From the NCBI GenBank assembly GCA_023053545.1, contig JAKZAN010000002.1, positions 3,332,375-3,396,374 on the forward strand: a DNA stretch of 64,000 bases. The letters are read 5' to 3'. The notes under the pieces were generated by a model. It worked only from the letters and a program-made list of their open reading frames with translations. It was not told the origin of the DNA and searched no databases. The translations under genes were made by a program, and so were the position numbers. The stretch comes from Lepidurus packardi. Taxonomy: Eukaryota; Arthropoda; Branchiopoda; Notostraca; Triopsidae. Positions 12,001 to 23,402 of this stretch are shown here, one piece after another. Positions within the stretch are counted from its first letter, which is position 1, and each line of letters begins with the position of its first letter.

Positions 12001-15000
12001 TAAATACTTTATTATTGGAGAATTTAGATTTAACATTCAAACTTAATTTTGAATCTTAGGATGAAAATAACCTATGAAAGGGTGCTACTATTTAATTTTC
12101 CTAAAATAATAAGGCAAATAAAAACGCAAAATGAAAACAGAAAGAGTTGAAAATTGTTGTTAAACAGGTTTGAAAATTAACTGAAACAAAATTTGGCGTT
12201 GCATTTTTAAGATGTTGTGATGATATTCAACTAAAAAGAATTATTTTTGGATATTACATATAAAACAGATATTACAAGAAGTAGGATAAATCAGGTGTAA
12301 CAAAAAATATACATTAATAGATACTACTTATATGGGTACAAATCTAAACCCAAAAAGACAACGACGAAAAGATGTAAGAAACTAAAGGGAGACGATATTT
12401 CTGGAAATATAGTATGGAGATCTATTTGTAAGGGTTCTTTTGAGTAAGAAAGATCTTACTGTAGAACTTAGTTTTGCTTACGGAGTAATATTGTAGAGGT
12501 TATAACAGGCATTCTGTAGAAGTTGTGCTCTATATTCTTGGTTCGAAATTTAGAATTTCCTTTCTCTTGTTTGGCAGTGATCCGGTAATGGGCCTGTAAT
12601 TGCGTATGCACCCCAGCACACCCTAGATAACCCTCCTTCCTATACCCCCGGCCTGTGGTGGAAAATCAAGGCTGCTTTTCATGCTCATTGAGGTCTTGAT
12701 TCTATTATGGCGCAAAAGCTCAGCACATTCAAGGAAAAGACGAAAGTTGCCCCACAAACAAGTCTCCTATATTTTTACCTCCAATGACTTTCTTACCAAC
12801 TTTATAGGCAAACTCCTGTCGTAAGTTAAGCTTAAAAAGCAAAACCATAACACATGTTTCAAGTGAAGAACCAGAGATTTAGAATTTAGAACAAAATTCA
12901 ATAGAGATGAATGCAAAGTTATAAGGCAAACCAACCGTTAAAGTTTAAGTTAACTAAAGATTGCGATAGAAAAATATAGTATAAAATTTAATAAAAAATA
13001 AAGCGAAACTACAATAATAAATCAAGCTGAAAATTCGGTAGAAATTATAAAAGAACTTCGGCAACAATTTTTTCTTTTTCTAATTTCTCTCTGTTTTTTA
13101 AAGTATGAATAAATTAAGAGTTATAAGCAAAGTTGGAGAAAAGTCTTTGAGATCTGAAGTAAATTCACAGTAAATTCAGAGTAAATTGGGGTCTGTAGTA
13201 ATAAAAATTCTTAAATAATTTGTTAAAACAGCAATACGTAAAGTTTATTTAGAAATTGCCCCCAGTAAATTCAAGCCTTCTATATGCTTGCAGTCGTACA
13301 TCAGAAGAATAGCGACAAGCCCGAATCTTCTGCAATTTTTTAAAAAATAAGAAACTCGGGAGGATTTGAAAAGAAAAAGGGTGCCGAAACGGTTTGAACT
13401 CAAATGCTTAATTGGGAAGCGCGCAATTCAATTAGAGAAATCGGAGGAGGTCCCAGTAAGGGGTATCAACGGCACACACACTTGTCCGCCTCTCCTTATT
13501 CCCCTCGAAAGCTTCAGAACTTTACCACCTGTGCTTCCCTAAGCCCTAACTCTTTCTCTACCCTTCTTATACTTTTCTCTCTCCGCAGAAGCAAAATCTT
13601 ACAGCGTGGTATCTAACAATTATCATACCATGCCGACAAACCACAATGCACAATGACAATGACTACTATACCCGTCCCGTGCGGGTGGCCTGCAATAAAA
13701 ATGTGTTACCACCTAATGGTATAATAATCATTTCATTCCGACCCAAAAGGCTATCGTCAACAAGTTAGTTTTTTTTCAAAATTCTACAGCCTTTTTTTCG
13801 ATTAATTTTGCTTTTCGCTTTATTTCAGAGCAAGTTTTCTTGAAATTAGCGCTACTTGTCGACATCACTCAAGCTCTAACAATAGCCACCCTGATTCCCA
13901 CAGCTCGTGTTAAAGGCTGGTAAGCTGTATGCAAAAGTAGGAGATTAAAAAACCCCTATCACCACCGTTTACCATCTGCCCTATTCTCTTCTTTGGATTT
14001 TTAAGAGAAAAAAATCTATGTAGAAAAGAGTGCGAAGAAAGGGAATTTATCACACTGCGAGAAAAAGAGAAGGATTAGGGTTGTTATTATTGAAATCCAA
14101 ATAATTTAACACAGGTGTGTGCATGCGGAATCTTAGAAGACATGGACGGGATTGCGTGGCAAAGGGAGAGAGTGGAAATGGTGCCTCCCATCCATCACCA
14201 TTGCGCATTGGTTGGAAACACCTCCTTTTACCTCTTGCCTTTTCGCTTTTCCAAACATGACTTCCGAGGTTCTCAAGCTTTTCCCCACGTCGACTCTGAT
14301 ATTGATCGATGACATGGCTAAGGTGTTTTATGTTACTATTTTTGGGGTTTGGCAGAAGCCTGAGTTTCATTTTTAGAGGTATGAGCTTGTACTTCAAACT
14401 CCTTTCAACTCCAAAATAAGCCTATTTAAATTATTATACAACTTTTAAACTCTCCAGATTCACTAACAGTTACCGTTTTATGTTAGTATATTACTTCTTT
14501 TTCTATGTATATATTAGTTCAATTGGAAGAATGTTCTTCGCTTTGTTCAATCCTAATAATAATTTGGAAAAGTCTGAGACTTTGGAAGGTATAGAAGTTG
14601 ACAACACTTTGACGTCGAAGTCCAGAGTAAAACTATATCTGTATGCCTGAAGTTCTTACCGTAGCTCTTACTTTATTTCGCTTTCCACTTATATTGATTC
14701 TGATATAAATTTGGAGTTGTATTAAATTCCATTTGAAATGTATGACGTCATTTTTACTAAAAAGTAATTTAACTCATTTGAGTGTTTCCTTTGATGCTGA
14801 ACTGAACCGATTGTGACTTTGAACTTTGACTTTGAACGGAAGGTTGAACTAAATATGCTAAAGGCTTAAAACGGCTAGAGTGACTGGGTTAGAATCTTTT
14901 CAGTTTTATAAGAACTCAGGTGAGAAGACCACCTACTGGTGATGTGCAATTTATACATGTAGGAAAAGAGGAAGACTGTCCGGAAATGTAGTCATATCCA

Positions 15001-15041
15001 TCACAGAATTTTCCCTGCGCCTTGCCGGGAAGCTTCCGATA

Positions 15042-15050
15042 TATATATAA
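15042..15050 (+). promoter_or_regulatory. Isolated TATA-box-like element
   Basis: TATATATAA is followed by GC-richer sequence, as in a core promoter. No open frame with a splice signal follows within several hundred bases, so no gene can be attached to it. It could belong to a noncoding transcript or be chance in AT-rich DNA. Confidence 0.2.
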
Positions 15051-17650
15051 ACCACCCCTCACCCTCCACCCTCGGTGAAACTTACTGGCTTAACATATGC
15101 TCTATCAAGTTCTAAATGAGGTGGGATATCGTCCTGTTTGACTGCAACAATGAAACGATGATCGATGAGAAGCATGACTAGAACGTATTTCTGGTCTTGT
15201 CTTTCTTAAAACCTTAAATTTCCTTTTCATTGTTGCTTCAACTTTCAACCCCTACCCCAACCACCCTCCCTCCCACAACGCCGTTTCATTTTTTTTTTCA
15301 ATTCTGAAATCTTCTCATACAATATTTGAGAATGCTCGACAACGAAAAAAGGATCTCCTCCTATCCAAAAATAAAGAATTGATACTTAGCATTGTTGACC
15401 AACAATGAATTCCTCTTCTTTTTAACTTAGGTTCGCTCTTCAAACTTCCAGGGGCTCAAGTTTGGGTTTTGTGCATATGGATGATGCACTTCTTTTACGT
15501 TCACTGTTACGCAACAATGAGTTTCCTAACTATGTGAAACTCACTTTAGTCTGTTTGGCTACATATGCTATTTAACTTTTTGGAGGATTGGTAAAACTTT
15601 TTTGGAGGATAAAAATTGTGAGGAAAGGGAGGTTGGACTATGATTATCGGCACGCGTCGCGTTCCCCAAATTAGTCCTGATTTTCCCAGATTTTCCCTTT
15701 GGCCTTCCCTGCATTATCGAGGATGATTGACTCTGAACTACGGGGGTGGGTTCAACTTGAGGTCGCGTGGCATCCACCCTTCACCCCTGTCATTACCCTT
15801 GCAACCTTCCTTTCCTCTTGTTCACTGTTCACTACAGCTTGTCAACGGCTGACGATGTGCTCCAATAATAGGTTACGTCTTTTTACAATCTTGATCTCGT
15901 TCCATACTTCCGCATGGAGGCAAATTGACTACGCAAATTCGGTTCACCCTTGAAAAGAAGGGAGGAATGCTTTTGGTTGACGTAAAGAATGTATCTCATC
16001 ACTGTCGTAAATTACAAGAGTGAAATGCGTTTCGGTCGGGTTAGTAGTAAGAGGCGTTCCAGGACCCCCTTTAAACGTTCTGTATCAGCGTTTGAGATCT
16101 GAGGATCTCGTTTTGACTATCTTGGCTTAAAATGAATATTTTTTTCAACAACAATGAGAAACAAGAAGCCCCATAAAACAGTATAAATGAACGTCAATCA
16201 CGCCTCCATCACGAAGATTACCACCAACTTATATCTTCATACCCTCCTACCTGTTTGGAATCTCTTTTCTTCAATGTTTAAGGAAAAAATTCTTATCAGA
16301 GACTTGCATCTCGGTGGTTACAAATCTTCTAAAATGATTCTTCCACAATGATTTCGGACCAACCCCAGAGGTTTGTACTAAGAAAGTCAACGGAATTTTC
16401 TATTTATTTTTTGGAAGATATGGGAATGTTATTTTTGAACAGTTTTAATTTTTTTCTTCCGTTTTTCACCCCATGAAAAGCTTTTTTTTTTCTTTGGTAG
16501 TGGAAAAATAAGAAGGTTTGAGCATCTATAGCTTTTTGCCCCGTTTTGCCCGCAACAATGAAAGTTCTCGCTCTCGCTCTCTCTCTCTCTGGGAAGAGAG
16601 TAAAGTTCCACACGCCCTGAACGTGACCAAACGTTTTGCTTAGACTCTGAATTTGGGTTAGCACCGTAACAAAAGAGCTGAGCTAAGAACTAAAAAAGAA
16701 AAAAGGGAATATACCACACACAACTATAGGACTATGAGCATAAACCCTCGTCTCGCTTTGATATACTCCAGTTGCAGAGTCATCCAAGCCTATTATACTC
16801 TACCTGCCGTGGTAGTCATCTTGCTGTGGTCTTTTGGTCATGATCATCTTCTGGATTTTAAAGCTTCTTTTTTTGTTGGGGGGAGACACTATTTATTTAT
16901 TTTTAGTTCTGTTTCGTTCCGTTTTGTTGTAATTCCTCAAGAGATTTCTTAGTAACTGAACCTATGAACATTGGGAAAGGAAATCTTTTGAATCTTAGCC
17001 AGTTATGAGACTTTTAATGTTAGACCTTCACTGGCAATAATGAAATCCGAATGACTTTAAATAAACGTAAAGGTACAATTTGGATGAAAAAATTGTTGAG
17101 GATCTTTAATTAATAATGTAAAATTCCCAAACGGGTCATCAATGAATATGGTAAAATGGCAAAGAAAGGTGTAGTATAAGCCGTGTTGTTTCTAGCACAC
17201 TTTAAAGCAAATTACGTAAAAGAAATGTAACATTATTGTACCTTTGTAGATTTTTTATTATAGTAAGAAATGAAACAATGGGTTTTCACGTAAGTCGGTT
17301 GTATTTACACGGTCTTGTACAAGAAATAACATTCCTCCATCATGGAAGAAAACAATTCACAAAGTTCAGAGATTCATTTTAGTTCAAATCCAAAGAAAGT
17401 TTAGACAGAAAGACTAGTTCATTGGGTTCCTTCTTTTTCTTTTAATCGCCAAAGCTTCCAAAGGATTTCAAAGGGAGGACACATTGCAATTGGAATCCGG
17501 GAAATTTTTGCGAATACGGTGACGTCACAAGGTTCACTATCGATACATTCATAGTTCCGGGCCTCTAATCGATCTCAAACCGCTGTCATTAGAAGAAGAT
17601 CCGTCGTTTTCATCTAAAATAACTCTTTTTACTGTTGAGCATGTCTCGAG

Positions 17651-19065
17651 TCAGGTAATTCTGCGGTCGTATTTCAGGTTATTACCTTGGATTTTGTACG
17701 AGTAAAGGAATTGTAGACTGTAAGCGTGCTGAGGATCGGAATCGATTAAACGTTTAGTGGGTCCGTTGCCATGGCTATTCAAACCCTCTGACTCGACCAG
17801 TACGTTATGGTGGCCCTGGTTGTTGCCAGTACTTCGATTTCGCGTTCCAGAGTGTGAGTTTTTGCTCTGGGGATTAGCTGATAAAGTGTTGGGGTGATTG
17901 TTGTTGGAGTTGACGTGCTTTTTATGCCGAGCCCGCATGTTTTGGAACCACACTTGCGTGACGCGTTTGGACAAACCCGTTAAGGCGGCTATCCGTTCCA
18001 AATCTTGGCCGTCCGGATTGGAATCGAGTAAGAAGTTCGCTTGCAGAATCTGCAATTGCTCCTCTGAAAACGTTGTTCGCACACGTTTACATTTCCCTCG
18101 ACCACTACCTTCCGGATCCGTTTCTGTCGACAACCGTAATGATTATAACGCTTCAATCTTAAAATGAATATTTACAATTGATATTCACACATTTAGCAAC
18201 GAATTAAATTACGATATTTTCTTAAAAATTAATTTTGTTTGTTAACTGATTTGATTCGATTAAGACTTTGGAATTAATATTTAACGCTTTACGATCATAC
18301 AGTAAGTAAAGCTAGTGCTACTAACTAGTTTTCATTGTTGATCTTCATCGTAACTTTACATTTACGATTGTGTATGTAAATTAAGAATAGTCTTCGGTAT
18401 AAAAACTGAGCTGAAACCTTCTTTTTGCAGTGTATGGCGTCACATTGGAAGCGGTTTTCATTGTAGCAGCCGCCAAGCAAACTTGACTTTTTTCATTGTT
18501 GCCAGTTAAAGTAAAAACGATTTGATATTTACTGGTCTTATAGACAATGTGGGTCCCTTGAAAAGTTAAAGATGTGTGATCTCTGTTACTGTTGGCCGGA
18601 CTATTAATGATGTTTGATGATGTTGGTCCAAGGAATGCGGGCAAGGAATGTTATTCAAGTGGCTTTTGCGGTCGTGTCTCCCCCCCCCCCCCCCCCCCCC
18701 CCCCCCAACAAATATGCAAGCAAAGCAGGTACATAAACTATGTGTAATCTAAATGGCGTTAGGTTTACTTCTCTCTACGTTCTTTCTTTGAGAAGTTTGT
18801 TGCGGTTGGCATATAAGACCCGAGACGTGTGACAAAGCGGCGCTCATTCGTCATGTCGAGCGGCAACGCAAACGTGCAACATGGGCGACAATGAGCCCCA
18901 GCAATGATCCCCCGCTGCATTAGGCACCTTCTCCCATATTATTTGGCAAAAAGATGACCAAGAGTCCGTGAAGAAATAAGAGAAATAAAAGTGATAGAGC
19001 GAGAAAGAGAGAAATAGTCAGAAAGAAAGAGAGAAAAATCTTGGAGAGTCTATATAGTTTTGAAA

Positions 19066-19101
<36 letters not shown>

Positions 19102-21441
19102 AAGTAACCTTTGGAAAAGCTTTTGGTTAAGATTCCAAATCCCCATAAGAACCGTTTTGTGAAAAAGGTGTATATAATCCCCAACAAAGACTTGATTTAG
19201 GGACTTGGCTTTGGCGCTCTTGAAGGGGGTGACACATTACAAGAGCATAGAAAGAGCAGAAAGAGAAGAGAGTTAGAATGTGGGCCTTGTGTAGCAAGTC
19301 AATGCTTTATGAACTCGTGTACTCGTAGTCTCTCTCTCTCCTCTCGTGGTCGTATAGCAATGAACATGAACATGGCAGGCAGCAACATCCCATGTTCTAT
19401 AGTATTGCTTCATTAGCTATGGTCTATAGTCCCATTGCGGGTTTGACTGGTTTTTGGCGCGGTTTTAAGGGGGTTTCACACACATACAAGGGGGATTTAA
19501 GGGTTCACAAAACTCGGATGGTGTCAGACATAAGCCACTTGAGGTTAGGAGACTTGAAAAGTCTGTGAAGGAAGAAAAGAAATTCTACAAAAAGAAAGGG
19601 GAAAAAAAGAAGCGCAGTGGGGAGGAAATTATGGGCCCAAAACAGGTTGTTATTATGTCATTTTCGGTTTATTTATTTCGCTAACGCAGACTCCTTCAGT
19701 TGTAAAGACCACCGCATGATCCCACGTCTCGTTTTCGAGATTTTATTTGGCTCTTTTTTGCTAAAAAAAAAACGGCCGCATACTCTTGGGAATCAATTTG
19801 AAAGGAATTGAAGCAAATTTGTAGGAAATTTTAATGACAAATCCAATAACGTATGGACTTAAAACAAAATGGTCACTTTGAAATTGAACTTGAAATTCCA
19901 GTGTGATTTACAATTTTATGATCCTAGCCTTGAAACGTTAAAGACCGTAGAATAGTAAAAAAAATCCTTCCATTTGACTTGGAGTCTTAACTATCATTAT
20001 GTTTGTCCACAGCGATTCTTAATACGTATATGATTATAATTTACGAGTTTAGAATTTCGTACTTCTAAAATCATGTAATAATGAGACTTACCGTCGGAGG
20101 AAGTGGCATCGGCAGCGTCGATGCCATCCATGTAGTGAGCTTTGCAGAGGACTCGGCCTTCATGGAGCGCGAATTCTTCGCCGGTGCTCAGTTGTCGTCG
20201 ACAAGCATCACAGGCAAAGCAGGCTAAATGGTACACGTGTTCCCTAGCGCGGCGAACCCAGTCCGTTGCGGAAATACTGCGCCCACATCGCGCACAACGC
20301 GCTCCAAACGTCCTTTAAAATGCACGAAACCCCCCGAATGAAAGCTTAACGTCAGTAACAGTTTCAGGTATTTTTAAAAAGTCACACAATGGAGCCCAAA
20401 GGACACTATTTAGATTACTATTGTGTGTTGAAGAAGAGGAACAAGAAAAGAGACTTGACGTTTTAAGTCAACAAAACGTATTTAAGACCACACACATTGT
20501 CGCTTTTCGTGCCATTTTTGTCTTATTTGTATTTTCTAATTTTCTCTCATATTTATTAATACTCTTGATTAGGTATCAAGAGTTTGCAAAGTGTTCAAGT
20601 TTTTAACTTGGAAGTATGGTGAATATCGCAAAAAAAGAATTTGCGAAATGCCAACTACAGAGAAAGAAAATCTAAGAAATGAAGCTCCATATATTAAAGC
20701 TTAGAAAGAACTCGAGAAAAGCGTGTAAGAGGTCGTAATGAGCCTTTAAATTCTGTATAGTTACCTATTATAGTCCTGTTTGCAGTAAACATGTCCAGCG
20801 CGTAGAAAACAAGACGGTTGAGCGTCCAAAGGTGTCCGGCAAATTGAGCAACGCAAACAAGAACCATGCCAGCAACCCCCGCTGCCGCTTACCTTGCCCA
20901 CGCCCAACAAAGAAATCCTTCATTAACAATCCCGGTCACAAAATTTCCTACTTAACTCTCTTAAGATTTTTAAAAATATAATTAACGCAAATAAGATGAT
21001 AATATAACATACTGAAAAAACATATACAAAATTCAAACTTACGAAAACATAAGCATAACATACATAACAAGAACATATAAGAACCACACATACAGAAAAC
21101 ACATAGGAATAGAAACTGTAAGCATTTCCACAAAGTCAAATAAGAATCAAACTCTAATTACAAAAATTAACAGAAATAGGCGTCAAAGATTCAGTCGAAG
21201 TTAAGTGGTTAAGTACCTGGATTAGGAACCTATCTGTGATGGTTTCGCCACAAGAACTACACATCACCGAGGAAGAAGCGGAATTCGTACGTAAATCTTC
21301 CGGTAGGAGTAATTCGGTGGTACACGGACTATTAGCGCACGAATTGGTGGTTAACATAGGTTCTGTTTTAATGGCCACGGGCGAAATTATACTCCTTAAC
21401 GTGGTGTTGCACTGTGGGGATGCACTGGCGGAATTCGCCAT
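17651..21441 (-). CDS. Awh: Arrowhead/LHX6-8 LIM-homeodomain transcription factor, copy B
   Basis: Second LIM-homeodomain gene, close paralogue of the + strand copy. Exons 21217-21441, 20765-20892, 20092-20312 and 17651-18123 give 348 aa. LIM1 starts at [15 protein letters not shown] and continues [21 protein letters not shown]2 is [19 protein letters not shown] then [20 protein letters not shown]. The homeodomain is [18 protein letters not shown] to [16 protein letters not shown]. Coding exons 2 and 3 are 128 and 221 bp, exactly as in copy A. It has a longer Ser-rich N-terminus ([10 protein letters not shown]) and an Asn/Ser-rich tail ending near [20 protein letters not shown] in the tail is an alternative donor, so the true C-terminus may differ. 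The intron 1 acceptor (GGGCAAG) has almost no pyrimidine tract. Intron 3 carries long C and G homopolymers. Confidence 0.88.
18680..18706 (+). repeat. 27-base poly-C tract
   Basis: Uninterrupted run of 27 C in intron 3 of Arrowhead copy B. In the transcript, which reads the other strand, it becomes poly-G. It pairs in sequence with the poly-G run 360 bp away. Confidence 0.95.
19066..19096 (+). repeat. 31-base poly-G tract
   Basis: Uninterrupted run of 31 G in the same intron as the poly-C run at 18680. The two form a perfect inverted repeat of 27 bp or more and can form G-quadruplexes. The exact length may be uncertain because homopolymers are prone to sequencing error. Confidence 0.95.
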
Positions 21442-23402
21442 TGTAGTGAAACTGTAAACACTAATATAGCTGAATTTCTAGAGGCCACTTTGAAAATTTC
21501 TGATATTTCTGTTAATTTCCTTTTTTTCAGTTGAATGGGAGTTTGAATAACGTTGCAGGGTTAGGCTATAGTGGTTGACTGCCAAAAAGTTGCCAGCTAA
21601 GGAAGAAACATCCGGTGTGGGTCTTTTCCACACATGGGTATACCGCGGAGTATACAAATGGGCGGGGCTTAGGTTGCGCAGTAAGCTTCAAGCTGCGTTT
21701 ATAGAACTGAAAAGGGCGGACCGAAAAGGGCACAGATTGTCTCTCAATGGCTCCATGATCGTGCTCACGATCCTTTTCCATCTGTTTCTCACCGATGCGT
21801 GACCGAGACGCGTCGTTTTCATTGGTTCTCCCGGCTTCCTAAATCGCTCCTTTTTCCCCACGGAAACTTTTGCGCATGGCACTTGTTTCCTTCAAGTCAT
21901 CATCAAATTTATTATTCTTTATATGCTCTTTCTTTGCTACTTTATTTTTAAAAAGTTGGAAGAAACCAGACGACCGGAAGAAATAATTATACTTTTCAAG
22001 CTTTTTCTTTTTTTTCCCTCTCTGACTATCGGTATACTTATATGCCATATAAATAAAAAAAAACTCCTTGAAAAATATCCAAGTAAAGGTTATCTACCCT
22101 GTGCAAAAGCAACACACTTCAAGATGTTCAAAATTTTTTAAAGGTTCAATGTTTAAATCAAAATCTATCGAAATTTTGAAAGACTGTTACAATGTTAAAA
22201 TTCCTGTTGAACTAGGTTAAATAAGCGCGTAGAGTTTACTCAAGCATCTAAACTCGAGAAGCAGTCTTAAGCTTCCCTAGCTCGGAATTACAGTCACCGT
22301 TAATTTGAATTGGAAATTATCATTTTTACGTATACTCCCATCAGCTAAAAGATAAACACGGTTAAGCTTTTCAATTCACGTTCTGTTCAAACATGTATCC
22401 ACTTCAAATTCACCCAATTCAACAACGTAGCTAACCAGAGCATCAACGAAACTCATTTAATACATAAGTATTGGTTAACACAACGTTCATCCCATGTCAA
22501 TTTTAACATAAATTTGAATTCTTATGAAGTTCGAAATATTCAAATTTTCCCTGGATTTATTAAGTACAAACTAAACTGCTTGTTGGTTTCCCATTTCAAC
22601 AGTTAAAAAGAAAGGATAAAAAAACTCCAGCCAGATTTGTACGCAAAAAGCGAAATATCTCTATGTATATATTTACTCGAGTAGGAGAGAAAAGAGGTAG
22701 ACGAGGAAAGGAAATGTTTGAGTTGGCGACGTGAAGAGAGCCGTCAGGTCAATTAGCCCTATTGATGAGGCCACTGCAGGGGGTTGTGTATGTGTGGCAC
22801 CCAGGTACAGTGAAAAACCGGCAACCGGCGCCCACGGCTTGTCATGATGGGCATTACAACAACTGTTTCCCCCTCTTTCTTCTTCAAGCACGATTTGAAG
22901 CTTCCCAAGAGTTTGACTTTGATCATATTGCTAAAAGTGTCTGTTTTGTGTGTCTAAGTCTTTATACCGCGAGATCCGATCGGGGGACTCGGTCAGCTCA
23001 GCCGTGACGACGTTGTTTTCTTTGCCTATTGTATGTTTATCCGAACGAATTTTTTTCTTTCATTATTTTCTTATTTTTTTCTATGTGTGTCTTGCTGGTA
23101 ACCAACGTGGCGGTATAAGAATGATTAAGTTGATTTTCAATGTCGGATTTATTCATTTCTTGGACTTTTACTTTTTGCTTATCTGTTTTTTCTTCATAGA
23201 TCAGTTTATGGACAAGCGAGATTTTTGTAAAAAGCAACCACGATACAACAATGCCGGAGAAAAAAAAAAGGAATGGCGCAAAATGGGACGTTTTGTTGCT
23301 ATAGGAAAACTTATCATGCTTGTAAAGTACACTTAGCGAAAAAGTGAGACGGTTTTTGAAAAATTAGGAAGACGAGGCACTTGGTGACCAATAGAGACGA
23401 CC
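21442..23402. other. Spacer between Arrowhead copy B and TBC1D13
   Basis: No supportable gene. It holds the upstream region of Arrowhead copy B and the 3' flank of TBC1D13. Open frames such as 22950-23336 (+) are rich in Phe/Ile/Lys, as expected from AT-rich noncoding DNA, and have no splice-consistent partners. Confidence 0.5.

Larger units (their letters stand above)
10479..17650. other. Gene-poor spacer between the two Arrowhead genes
   Basis: About 7.2 kb with no confident gene. It contains a CT microsatellite near 16569-16590 and a TATATATAA element at 15042-15050. One coding-like block with a good donor lies at about 11816-12000 and is listed separately. Because the flanking genes converge, this spacer holds both 3' ends and possibly shared enhancers; no enhancer can be identified by eye. 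Confidence 0.5.

Noticed and set aside
11798-12040. Minus-strand frame opposite the 11840-12000 block
   Set aside because: Overlaps the plus-strand block, starts without good context, lacks splice partners.
12592-12691. Protein-like stretch ...YAPQHTLDNPPSYTPGLWWK
   Set aside because: The only nearby acceptor puts a stop codon or a frame break at the exon start in all three phases, so it cannot be spliced in.
22950-23336. 128-codon plus-strand frame rich in Phe, Ile and Lys
   Set aside because: Typical AT-rich open frame, no domain, no splice partners, overlapped by other frames.
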